Source: Elephas maximus indicus
Lineage: Eukaryota > Chordata > Mammalia > Proboscidea > Elephantidae
Length of the DNA: 64,000 nucleotides
Direction: 5' to 3'
Assembly: GCF_024166365.1 (NCBI RefSeq)
Contig: NC_064830.1
Span: 92,744,968 to 92,808,967, forward strand
The translations under genes were made by a program, and so were the position numbers. Of this stretch, positions 12,513-23,000 are shown one piece after another; the stretch's first letter is position 1; each line of letters starts with the position of its first letter. The notes beneath the pieces were generated by a model. That model was not told the DNA's origin. It searched no databases and saw only the letters and a list, made by a program, of their open reading frames with translations.

Positions 12513-12607
12513 GAGTCCCGGGGTATTGAGCTAAGAGCATCCTTCTGAAGCCCGCGAACAGAGAAGAGGGAGACATACAACGGGAAAATCGGAAATTGGG
12601 GTATCTA

Positions 12608-12680
12608 GCAAGTTCTACTCTGTCCTATAGGGTCGCTATGAGTCAGAATTGGCTGGACGGCACTGGGTGACTGGGTTAGC
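12608..12680 (+). mobile_element. SINE 3' half
   Basis: TTCTACTCTGTCCTATAGGG with CATGAGTC-type tail. Only the 3' half is present, at the flank of the CpG island. Confidence 0.75.
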
Positions 12681-12792
12681 AACGTTAAAGAGTACATTTC
12701 CTCCTGTTTGCCTTTTTTGTTTCCACTGACGCTTAGGGCCAGAGCAAAGATCGCACAACCCTCTGGGAAATGAACTAAATGAACTATCCTAA

Positions 12793-12850
12793 ACCAAAAC
12801 ACCAAACCCGTTGCCCTCGACTTGATTCCGACTCATAGCGACTAAGGACC
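12793..12850 (-). mobile_element. SINE 3' tail fragment
   Basis: aacaccaaacccgttgccctcgacttgattccg is a short reversed SINE tail, opposite in orientation to the fragment at 12608. Confidence 0.65.
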
Positions 12851-14222
12851 ACCAAAAATGTAGTCCTGTTGATGAACTGCCACCACTGTGAGCACCGCGG
12901 TGAGCCAGGCACGCGGAGGATAAGGGGATAAAACCTGTCACTCCTTTACCGTCACCTCCACTCAAACAAAATGTATCTCCTAAATATTTGTGGAATCTGT
13001 GCCTTTTTCTTCATGCCAACACTCAGTGCTGCATTTCAGACACTGGATTTCTTACCTGGGTCATTTACCTGACTGGTCTTCCTCCGTCTTGCTCCCCTTA
13101 AGTCTATTCTCCAAACGGCAACCAAAGTAATCTGCCCCTACTCTGCTTACAGCTCTTGGAAGGCTATCAGAATCAAGTTCAAGGATTTCAGCTGTATGTT
13201 TGACCTCAACTACTTATACAACTATCTCCCACCATTCTCATCATACATAATCATCTTTCTTCTTAAATTGCTCTTCATCTTAGTTGTCACTGATACCTTT
13301 AAGCTATTAAATGGAGAGCACAACTTCCTGCTTTCAATAGTTGCACCACAAAAGGGTGATAAGTCTAGTTGGATTTGCAAAATAGATATATTCTTGAAAA
13401 GTATTTGAATAGGTTTCTATAAACAGAAACCAAGTTGCCTCATTTATTCTGAAAACAAAATTAGCATTTTATTCTTCTGAACAAAATATTTCATTACATG
13501 ATATGGTTAACTCACACCTAAAAAAAAAAATGGTTATATGGTTAACTCACACCTAGGCCTTTTAAAATAATACAGAAAAAAAAAGACAGCTCTTGTATAA
13601 AGTCATTATCACAAAACTCCAAATAAGACTATAAATATAAAATAAATGGGTTTTTATTCTATACAGCACCTTGAAAGCTTAACATCTACAGTTACACCTG
13701 GTCTAAAAAGCTGTGTGGAATAAATCTGCACTGAAGGTTTTGAGAAAGGAGGCATACTTTAAAAAAGTCTATCAAAAAGCCTAGATAGGGAATGAACTGT
13801 AAAGTGCAGAAAGATAAACGATGTGTTGCTCACATCAAAGCACCAAGAGCTTTCCTTTTGAAGTGGGAATAGTTGGCAGATACAACATTCTTATTGGCTT
13901 TTAACTTTGGTTGAAAGAATGGCCCATATCATTGATGTAGAGAATTATTTAAGTGATAAAATAGAAGTCATATCAAAAATACGTAATCTCTTCTTAACAT
14001 TCAAAAGCAGAGAGTTTCCTCCTTCCTCATTTATTTAATTTCTTTGGTTTTGTTTTTAAAAACTTGGAATCATTAATTTCTTGCCTAAGGAAGGAGCACA
14101 TTTGTTGAGAATGCATCAGCCAAGGCTTGGAAAGCCCTTGAATTAGCAGGGCATGCTAAACTGGTATAACAAAGAGTACAGCTTTGCTGGTAACTGAGGA
14201 CTTAAACAGGGATTAATAAAAA
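12851..14222. other. No gene seen downstream of the CpG island
   Basis: AT-rich. Contains tttatt (AATAAA on the minus strand) near 13440, 13470 and 13655. Any of these could end a long IFT22 3' UTR, but nothing links them to that gene. Confidence 0.4.
13501..13555. repeat. 20-bp direct repeat flanking an A-run
   Basis: atatggttaactcacaccta at 13501-13520 recurs at 13536-13555, with a run of A and tggtt between. It looks like a target duplication around an almost empty retro-insertion, or a small tandem duplication. Confidence 0.75.
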
Positions 14223-14234
14223 AGCAGTACTCCT

Positions 14235-14944
14235 TAGTGTCTGGGGTCTTAAAAGCAAGTGGCCATCTGATATACAATTATTCGTCTCTACTAATCCAGA
14301 GCAAAAGAGAAAGGAAAAAACCAAAGACTTAAAGAAGAAACTAGTCTACCGGACAAATAGTTTACATGAACCATGGCCTCATCTGCCCTGAGACCAGAAG
14401 AACTAGCTGGTACCTGGCTATCACTACTGACCACTCTAATCAGGGCCACAATAGATGGACCCTGATAGAATGGGAGAAAAATGTGGAACAGACCTCAAAT
14501 TCCAAAGACAAAACAAAGCAAAGAAACAATATCAAAAACCAGATTTACTCGACTGGTTGAGACTAGACTGGTTGAGACCAGAGGACTTCCCAAGACTACT
14601 CCCCTGAGATACTCTTCAAACCCTGAACAGAAACTAACCCCTGAGGTATCTTTGGAGCGAAATAACAAATAGGTTAAAAAATAATATCATCCATAAGTAC
14701 TGTGCCTTTTTTAAAAAATCACCAAATGAGACCAAACAGTCAACAATTCCTTAAAACAAAGATGAGAATGTAAGGGGGCAGGGAAACTAGATTAATGGAA
14801 CCACCAGAATGGAAATGAGAATGATCATGCATTGTGAAGAATGTAACCAATGTCACTAAACAACTTGTGTACAAATTGTTGAATGGGAGCCAAAACTGTG
14901 TAAACCTTCACCTAAAACACAATGAAATATTATTTTTTTTGAAC
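14235..14944 (+). mobile_element. 5'-truncated L1 (3' UTR only)
   Basis: gtgtctggggtcttaaaagcaag...aaaccttcacctaaaacac. Flanked by AGCAGTACTCCT and AGCAGTATTCCT. Confidence 0.85.
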
Positions 14945-15454
14945 AGCAGTATTCCTGATACCTATTGAAAAGGTAACTGGGTTTGTACCACTTAAGAAAG
15001 TTACTCTGAAATATGGCTCTTCTAGATCTTGGCTCCTGCTTTCCCTAGCTGATCACTCTCGAGAATTGCATAAACATCCTGGCCTTACTTGTCACCTTCT
15101 CAACAATGTGGTTAAATATAACTTCATAATACTACTTGGTCATTTGAGTTCAAGAAATAGGATGCAACATACTTGCAAACCATCCTCCTGGGTTGCTCAG
15201 TTTCACAAATGGTAACCATATCCCTTATCTGTCCTGTTGTTGCTGTGGTTGTTTGTGCTTTACAAGTGTCAGCCTCAGAGAATGACACTCTTAGCCATGT
15301 TCACTTGTGGTCCCCTCTGCCCAGTTACCACAAGACAGTGAAAAGAATGGAGGCTTGGGGTCTAGCCCTCCTCCTGCCCCTAACTCCCTTGGCCATCTTA
15401 GACTAGTCACTTATCTTCCTTCCCCAAACCTGCTCCATTCAAATTCTAGTGAAT

Positions 15455-16075
15455 GGCAACTGCGGTAGGCCAAATAATGGCCCCTGGATGATGTTGTTGT
15501 GTGCCAGAGCTGGTTCCGACTCATAGCAACCCTATAGGACAAATAAGAACTGCCCCATAGGGTTTCTAGGCTGTGATCTTTAGAGGAGCAGATCTCTAGG
15601 TCTTTTCTACCCATATATCATGTCCTGATCCCTGGAACCCATAAATGTTACTTTATTTGGAACAAGGTTTTTGAAGATGTGATTAAGGATATTGAGATGC
15701 AGAGCTTATCCTGAATTCTATGGGTAGGCCCTAAATGCAATCCCAAGTGTTCTTATAAGAGAGAGGCAGAGGGAGATTCGATACACACAGAGGAGAAGGT
15801 TATGTGAGCAGAGACTTGAAGATGCTGGCTGTGAAGATGACAGTGATGTGGCCACAAGCCAAGGAATGCCAGCAGCCACCAGAAGCTGGAAGAGGCAAGG
15901 AATGGATTCTCCCCTAGAACCTCCAGAGGGAGCACGGCTCTATCAACACCTTGTTTTCAGCACACTGGTACTGATTTTGGATCTCTAGCCTTCGGAACTG
16001 AAAGAATACATTTCTCTTGTTTTAAACTAAGTTTGTAGTTACCTGTTACAGCAGCCCCAGAAAACTCATGTAGCA
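15455..16075 (+). mobile_element. MLT1-like LTR split by a SINE
   Basis: ccctggaacccataaatgttac, gaagatgtgattaaggat, gccaaggaatgccagcagcc, ccagaagctggaag and gttacagcagccccagaaaac follow the MLT1-type LTR order. Confidence 0.72.
15490..15605 (-). mobile_element. SINE fragment inside an LTR
   Basis: tggttccgactcatagcaaccctataggac...gggtttctaggctgtgatc is reversed and splits the MLT1-like LTR at 15455-16075. Confidence 0.75.
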
Positions 16076-16145
16076 TCACCACCAAATCAGACTCAGAGGA
16101 GAATCTGACTCTCTGTTTTCCCCTCCACCTATAAATCCCATTGCC

Positions 16146-16311
16146 CTAGCCTGGTGACGCAGTGGTTAAGAGCTCAGCTGCTAGCCAAAAGGGTGACAGA
16201 ACCCACCAGCTGCTCCTTGGAAACCCGGTGGGGTAGTTCTACTCTGTCCTATAGGGTTGCTATGAGTTGGAATTAATTTGACGGCAGCAAGTTTGGTTTG
16301 GGTTTGCTACC
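16146..16311 (+). mobile_element. Afrotherian tRNA-derived SINE
   Basis: gcctggtgacgcagtggtta...agagctcagctgctagcc...ggcagcaagtttggtttgg. Complete, forward. Confidence 0.9.
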
Positions 16312-16631
16312 TATCCACCGCCTCATCAGGACTACCACGGCAGCCTCTCTGCTAGCCTGTCCCCCCACCCCCGTGGCCAATCTTGCACTCCTTCCAATCC
16401 AGCCACACGGTGCACATGCTGTTGTCAGAGGGGTGTTTTTTTCCCTAAAATGGAAGTCTGACCACATTAATCTGCAGTTACAGTCCTTCAATGGCATCAT
16501 AATACTTATAAGATGAAATGAAAATTCCTTGGCCTGGTATGAGAAGCCCTTCATGTACTGGCTCCTGGTCTTCCACCATTCCATTCGTACACACACTCAC
16601 TCACATGCTTATACCCCATACATGTTCACAT

Positions 16632-17020
16632 ACTATCTTAGTCATCTAGTGCTGCTATAACAGAAATACCACAAATAGATGACTTTAACAAACAAAAATT
16701 TATTTTCTCACAGTTTAGGAGGCTGGAAGGCTGAATTCAGGGTGTTAGCTCAAGGAGAAGGCTTTCTCTCTCTGTCACCTCTGGGGTAATGTCCTTATCT
16801 CTTCAGAGCTTCTGCTCCTGGGCAATCTTCATGTGGCTTGGTATCTCTCTTCCCCCATCTCTGCTTCCTAGCTTGCTTGTTGAATCTGTTTTATATCTCA
16901 AAAGAGATTGACTCAAGATATGCCCTACACTTTCCCAAATGGGATTATAACCACAGGCATAGAAGTTAGGATTTACAACACACGTTTTTGGAAGACACAA
17001 TACCATCCATAACACAAACA
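16632..17020 (-). mobile_element. MaLR-like LTR, reversed
   Basis: cttagtcatctagtgctgct...cagaaataccacaaatag is the reversed 3' end of the family seen at 52281. The rest is diverged, and a CA-rich tract follows. Confidence 0.7.
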
Positions 17021-18779
17021 CATACCCACACATACACACACGCCTGAGACGTGCTGAACTACTGATTAAGCTGTTTTATGCTTCTGTGGCTTCCATGTGC
17101 TATTGTCACGTGTGATACAAAGAAGTCATCTTATCTCAACCATATGCTAGCTAGCACATGGATGGAAAACATCACTTTGTTCAGCATATAAAGGAAACTT
17201 CCTAGGAAATTATAAACCAGAACTAGGATGCTATCACCAGCAATCCTTTCCTCAAAAAAAAAAACAAAACTGATCGTTGAAATCGCCTCTCTAAAATACC
17301 ACAAATACATTTACATCTCAAACCATGTTTTTCAATACCGTTAAAAATGCCCATCAATAAAAAATACAATACTTCAACATAAGTGGTTACTAAAAATATC
17401 CAATAAAAATACAAAATTCTGACAAAATGATTATGTGGAAAGTTATGCAGCTGTAAAAACAACAACAAAGCAGCTCTTTATGTATTGACGAAGGTCTCCA
17501 AGATAAACGCTAAGTTAAAACAGCAAGTGGCAGAAAAGTATAGTTTGCTACTGATTCCAGAATAAAAGACACGGTGCACAGACTGCCACTGACAGCCCTT
17601 AGAAGGTAAGGGTGGGTCTTCTGGAGAGGAAAGGGTGGCTGAGGGACAGGAAAGACAGAGAGACTTCTTCACTGAGTGCCCTTTTCTAACCTGTACATTT
17701 ATGGCCCATTAAAATTTAAAAAATCTTCTCAATTCAAACACAAGGGTTGTACTCTGGCCATTAACCTAAATGAAAGTTGCCAGGCTGATGTTTCCCTTGA
17801 GCTCTGAAATAATCAGGAAAAATCAGATAAAAAGAATTTCGTTTTGTTTTGGAGCTGCATTTTGCAAGATCAGTTATTATTACTGTACCAATTAGGTAAG
17901 TAAGATTTGCTTCAGCTAGCGCTAACATTATTTTATGTTCCCTGCCTAAGAACCAACTAGGAGTAGGTTGGGCAGCAGAAGGAAATTAACCTGGAGTTCA
18001 AACGTGGCCACTGGTAATTCAGGCAGTTTACCAGGAGTTGACTGTAGTTCAATCTAAATTTACCGGGGAATTATCACTATGTGGAAAAACCACTCCCTCA
18101 CGTGGATTGCCCACGTAGCTACGTTTCAGCCCTTCTAGTTGTGAGAGTGAGACACACCCTTGCAGATGTATTCATCTCTCTTCAGGGCCACTACTTTTTG
18201 CCCACTCCAGCTGAAATGATCTACATCTAACTTTTGGTCTATTTAATGTATTTTCAAGGTATTTCAGATTGGCTATATTAAAAAAAAAATCACAAATATA
18301 AAAACTGTGAATTAAAAATAATTCCTAAAATTATTAAAACAAAATTGCTTTGTGCAACAAGGTATAAACTCACCATATATGATTATTCCGAACACTCAAT
18401 CTTTCTAAGATTTAAAAAAATTAGGCATTATGGCAACGTAACATTGATTTTATATGTATGACATGAAATGTTGAAGAAGAATGTAATTCCCCTGAGATCA
18501 TATAACACTTCTTAGATATTGTATATGAACTCCACCTTTCAATATGATATGGTGTCCAGACATCAAGGACATCAAAATAAAAAAAATTCAGAGAAGTTAA
18601 ATGCTGACATTCTTCAAAAATACCTGAGGTCAGCAGGTAAAGCTTCCTCTATGTAGGTTTGTCATGAAAAATATCATTGCATTTCTTACTGCTGTAACAA
18701 GGATAATATTTTGAAGATATTCACCTGATACATTCTCAATTTCCCTGGAAGGCATAGTCTTCTCTCAGGAAGCTGAGAG
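17021..18779. other. No gene seen between LTR and IFT22
   Basis: AT-rich with (A)n runs. It lies within 3 kb of the IFT22 stop. No repeats or exons recognised. Confidence 0.45.
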
Positions 18780-19130
18780 TTGAGAATTACCTGACTTGCC
18801 ACGGGCCAGCTGTTGCAAGCGGCAAAGTGACACTGCCATATAGGCACAGCTTCAACCTGGGATTGGATGGAGGGCACAGCTGAGTCTCAGAAGATGTGCA
18901 GGGCCACCCTGCACTGGCCCCTGAACACATGGGAAGGCCATGCCATAAGCCCCACCAGTCCTGGACTTCAGCAGGACATGGCCAGTACGGTGGCCGGTGA
19001 CATCTCTGCAGAGGGCAGGGAAGAACCAGAGGACCTAGCCTTGGAAGAGCTGCTGCACCCCAATGAGGCCACATACACTTTCCTGACACCATCTTGGGAA
19101 GAAGGTAAAGGAGGAGGACTGTAACCTAGA
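18780..19130. other. GC-richer block with an 85-codon open frame, unassigned
   Basis: Downstream of IFT22 on the plus strand, ATG 18867 to TAA 19124 reads MEGTAESQKMCRATLHWPL... with an acidic stretch EGREEPEDLALEELLHPNEA. No domain is recognised and there is no splice or promoter context. It could be an old LTR or a processed-gene relic. Confidence 0.3.
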
Positions 19131-19865
19131 ACTGACTAAGTGTTTATGTAAAAGAGACTGAGCTAAGCTGAAAAGATTTTAAATTCAGGAGATACACACA
19201 CCTTCATTTGGCATGGGTAAGTACCAATGCTTCCCTCATTATCTAGGGGGATGGGAGTGAGTGAGATTTAGACCAACTCGATGGCACTGGGGGTGGGGAT
19301 AGAAAATAATTTACAATTTTTTTTTGCCTATCCAAAATGTAGTTTAAGATTTTGACTCTACGTCACTATTATTTAGAAACAGAATGGAAGCTTCATGAGG
19401 GCAAGGATGTGTGTCTATTTCGTTCATGCTATATACACTCAGCACTAGAACAGTGCCTGGCACATAGGAGGTGCTTGACAAGTTGGTATTTGTTGAATGA
19501 ATCAAAGAATGAAAAATCACATTCAAACCAATACACATGGGTAAGCTACTGTTGTATCATTATTGGACTATGATAGTTACAATTCCACAATTTTTTTAAC
19601 TTGGCATATGAGAAGGGAAAAAAAAAAAAAAAACCCTCTATTTTCCAGCTCTTTGAAAAGGTCTGGGGCGAGGGAATCAGAATTCAACAATGTGATTTTC
19701 TCAACTAAACGAAAGGTGGCATGAGTCAAATGCTTCAGTGGCTGACTGGGACCTTCTATGACGAGGAGAAAACTTTCTTCTGTAGTCACAGGGGAAAGTA
19801 AACCTAAGCAGCTGGGAAAGAGCTGACTTTACTTGGGATGTGGGACAGTCCCAGCCACAGGCGGC

Positions 19866-20014
19866 TTAGGTAATAATGGACATCTCCTCCCGGTCCCTGC
19901 TCTCAGACACTGAGTTGACTATGTTTTTTAAATACTTTATGAATTCCAACCGGATCTCCTCAGGGTCATCCTCGAGATTCGAGTGCACGAGCTTCAGCTT
20001 GTTCAAGGGTGATG
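19866..20014 (-). CDS. IFT22: IFT22 terminal coding exon 5
   Basis: Acceptor GTTCCAG precedes CA TCA CCC TTG AAC AAG. The exon encodes PLNKLKLVHSNLEDDPEEIR and ends SRDREEMSIIT followed by TAA at 19868-19866. The acidic and basic tail matches IFT22 and has no C-terminal lipidation motif. No convincing AATAAA was found in the first few hundred bases beyond the stop on the minus strand. Confidence 0.96.
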
Positions 20015-23000
20015 CTGGAACAAGAACATGAGGTAATTAGGCACAAGCTTTTAATGGGGGCCTGTTTCAGCTTCAAATGATCTGAGATTTATTAATTTTC
20101 TAAAGTCCAAAACTAAAGTGTCTGCCTTGGTCCAATTTAACGGAGCCAGGCTTCGCCACACTGCCACCTGGTGATAGGATAAAAACTCTACAAACCTCTT
20201 CCAGGTCCTCCATGTTCTTGAATGAGAAAGGAAGGGGATTCTGAATTGGAGGCTTTTCTAGGGAAAAGGTCAGGAAAATTTGTCCCTAACTACCAATCAG
20301 TGGTTAAAGCCAGATTTTTCCCCTCTTAACGTCTGCCCACTTTTAAAGTGTGTACACCCTGGCCTGGATGGTTCAGCAGGTCTTCCAGCCGCCTGGCAAT
20401 TCTGATTTACATGGGGAGAAAGACAAATACCTAGAACACTTTAGATGCTCAGTAACTATGGGTAGCTGCTGGTTCCAAAGACAAACACCCAATCAGCTGG
20501 TGTCCAGTCAAATCTGACTCATGGCGACCCCATGTGTGTCAAAGTCGAACTATGCTCCACAGGGTTTGCAATGGATGATTTTTCATAAGTTGATTGCCAG
20601 GACTTTCTTCTGAGGTGCCTCTGGGTGGACTCAGGCCTCTAACCTTTTCGTTAGCACTTGAGCATTTAACTATCTGCACCACCCAGGGTCTCCCAGAGAC
20701 ATATAAACTGAAAAACCAAACCCATTGCCATCGAGTCGATTCCGACCCACAGCAACCTATAGAACAGAGTAGAACTGCCCCATACAGTTTCCAAGGAGCA
20801 CCTGGTGGATCTGAACTGCTGACCTTTTAGTTAACAGCTGTAGCTCTTAACCACTACACAGCCAGGGTTTCCTCCCAGAGACATATGGAAATACATAAAT
20901 CCATAAAAGATTTAAAACAAAAGTAGAAAGGAGAAATTCCAATCTCCTTACGCAAAGACAGGCTTCCTCTATCGCTTCCAGAGCCTGGTTTGTGGTGTGC
21001 AATTAAGAGACATTGAGTATCCTGTAAAAGCTGCTGCTGGACAAAGCAGGAATACCACATTTCAATTTCCTTCAGGTGGCTTGGGGTGTCAGCATTGAAT
21101 ATGATCACTACTCCATGAGAGTCCTTCATCAGGGCTGGCCAGCAAGACTCGAACCTTCAAGGCAGAAAAGGAGTCAGCAGGGATGTTAGGTCGTTGGTTT
21201 CTAACTATGGACTTTACAAATGATATCTTATTATTAATAATTGATTGATGACTTCTAATTGCATCATAACCCAAATGCTAAAGTCCATAAAACAATTCAT
21301 ATCACATTTATCAAGTTCCTAACATGTGTCAGGAATTGTACTAGGCCTGAGCGCAAGGTGCCTGGTGGGCAAATTATTTTTAAGTCGGTTGATGACTCAA
21401 ACCCTCTTTAAAGCAAACATACTTTGGATCACCACCACAATCCCAAAGCTCAAATTCACACCCCGTGCCTTTGTTGTTGCTGGTAACATGAGGGTTCTCA
21501 AATTCCAGGATCCTAAAAATAAAAACAATAACAGCAACTGTACTTACAAAGCATCATACTTTTGGGATGTCAAGAGCACAAAAAATGGGAGGGTAATGGA
21601 CCGGGACTCTTGGGGACACAGATTTGTCAGGGCTCACCTCACTCCTTGGGTTGGATAGTATTCAGTGATATCAGAAGATTCTGTCAGAAAGTTGGCCAGA
21701 ACTGTTTTTCCACTCTGTAAAAACGAGAGTGAATCAAAAATCTTGGCTGAACAGCAGAATAGTATATTATAAATGAGTTCCTCTTTCCCCAAATAGCTGG
21801 CTTGGAACCAGGTATGATGGAGTGTAGACCATGGCTACCCTGAGATCACCAAGAGGGTTGGGTGGACCTCGCTGCCATGTGTGGTGGGGACAGCTTGGTC
21901 TGGGAAACACTGAGCCTGGTTGGGTACAAGGATTCTGGTATTGGCTCTGTCACTGGGTGACTTTACTCACATTGATTTCCCTGGCTGGGTCTCAGTCAAC
22001 TTATCAGAGAGCAACAGAAAAAAATCGTTAGTTTGTGTCACTCTCTTTTTCCTTGCTTCTCTCCACATCTTCAAGAAAGCAGTGTGTCACTAATATGAAG
22101 CCATTGAGGCCCAGAAAAGGGAGTTATTGAAGGTCACACAGTGGGTCAGGGGTAGTGCTGGGTCCCAGGGCTGGGGACTCCTGGCTGGCTCTGTCACACT
22201 CTCACATATGGCTGTATTTCCTCCAGGATTATACAAGTCATGCACATTCTTGTATACAAAAAAAATTAGCAGAATGACAACAAAAAGTCCTCCTGATCAC
22301 CTCCACCCAAACCATCCATCCAAGTCATTCCATTCCCCTCCTGAAAGGTTACAACTATCAGCTGTTTGTAAGGGTCTTTGTATACATTTACATCATTCCT
22401 TTAACAAATATTGTATATACCTGAATACACAGCAAGTTTTTTCTCCCCTAAAATTATTCCTCAGAAAAAGGAGGTTTCTTACATTTGAATTCTTATAATA
22501 ACCTCTCAAATAATGCCCTTCTCTCTCAACTACCTTGTTTTGGACAACTGCTTGACTAAAACGGCCTCAGTCAATGCCAGTTTAGGCGGCTTGTAGAAGT
22601 CACTTGACAGAATCAGCCAAAAAGGGAGAGGGAATTTAACATGGCTTTAGTAATTTTTCCTGAGGATCCAGCCTCACAAATATCACTTAAAAACAACACA
22701 TGAAGTGGTTATGTTGTGGAGGTCATGGATATTGATCTACAGGACAAATGAGTAAAGCAAATGTCCTGATGCCACACAATGTCTCTGTGGCTTGGAATTA
22801 ATTTTCACGCACAGATTCAAACAGTGCTCTACCCTAAATAATCTACACAGGTGAAAAGATGACAGGCTTTGGAAACTGTTAGGTGATTTAAAACGTGGCT
22901 CTAGTCATGAAGACGACACAAGTCAAAGGTGCAGGGAAGGAGCTTGAAGAAAGCTTTCCTGAAATGGAATGAATCCAAATTTCTGAATCAATATATTCTT

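Larger units (their letters stand above)
11870..12560. promoter_or_regulatory. Orphan CpG island with paired ZNF143-type and X-box-like motifs
   Basis: This is a CpG-rich block within AT-rich repeats. It contains ACTACAATTCCCAGCGTCC (12198-12216) and ACTACATTTCCCAGAAGGC (12427-12445), both matching the ACTACAnTTCCCAG element bound by ZNF143/THAP11. It also has X-box-like GTTGCCAAGGAGAC (12499-12512) and GTTACCACGGAGAT (12231-12244). Such islands are often bidirectional promoters. On the minus strand a first-exon-like segment ends at 12095 with donor GTAAGG. No intact coding exon was found next to it. The best candidate product is the broken SCAN zinc-finger gene downstream on the minus strand (inference). 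Confidence 0.75.
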
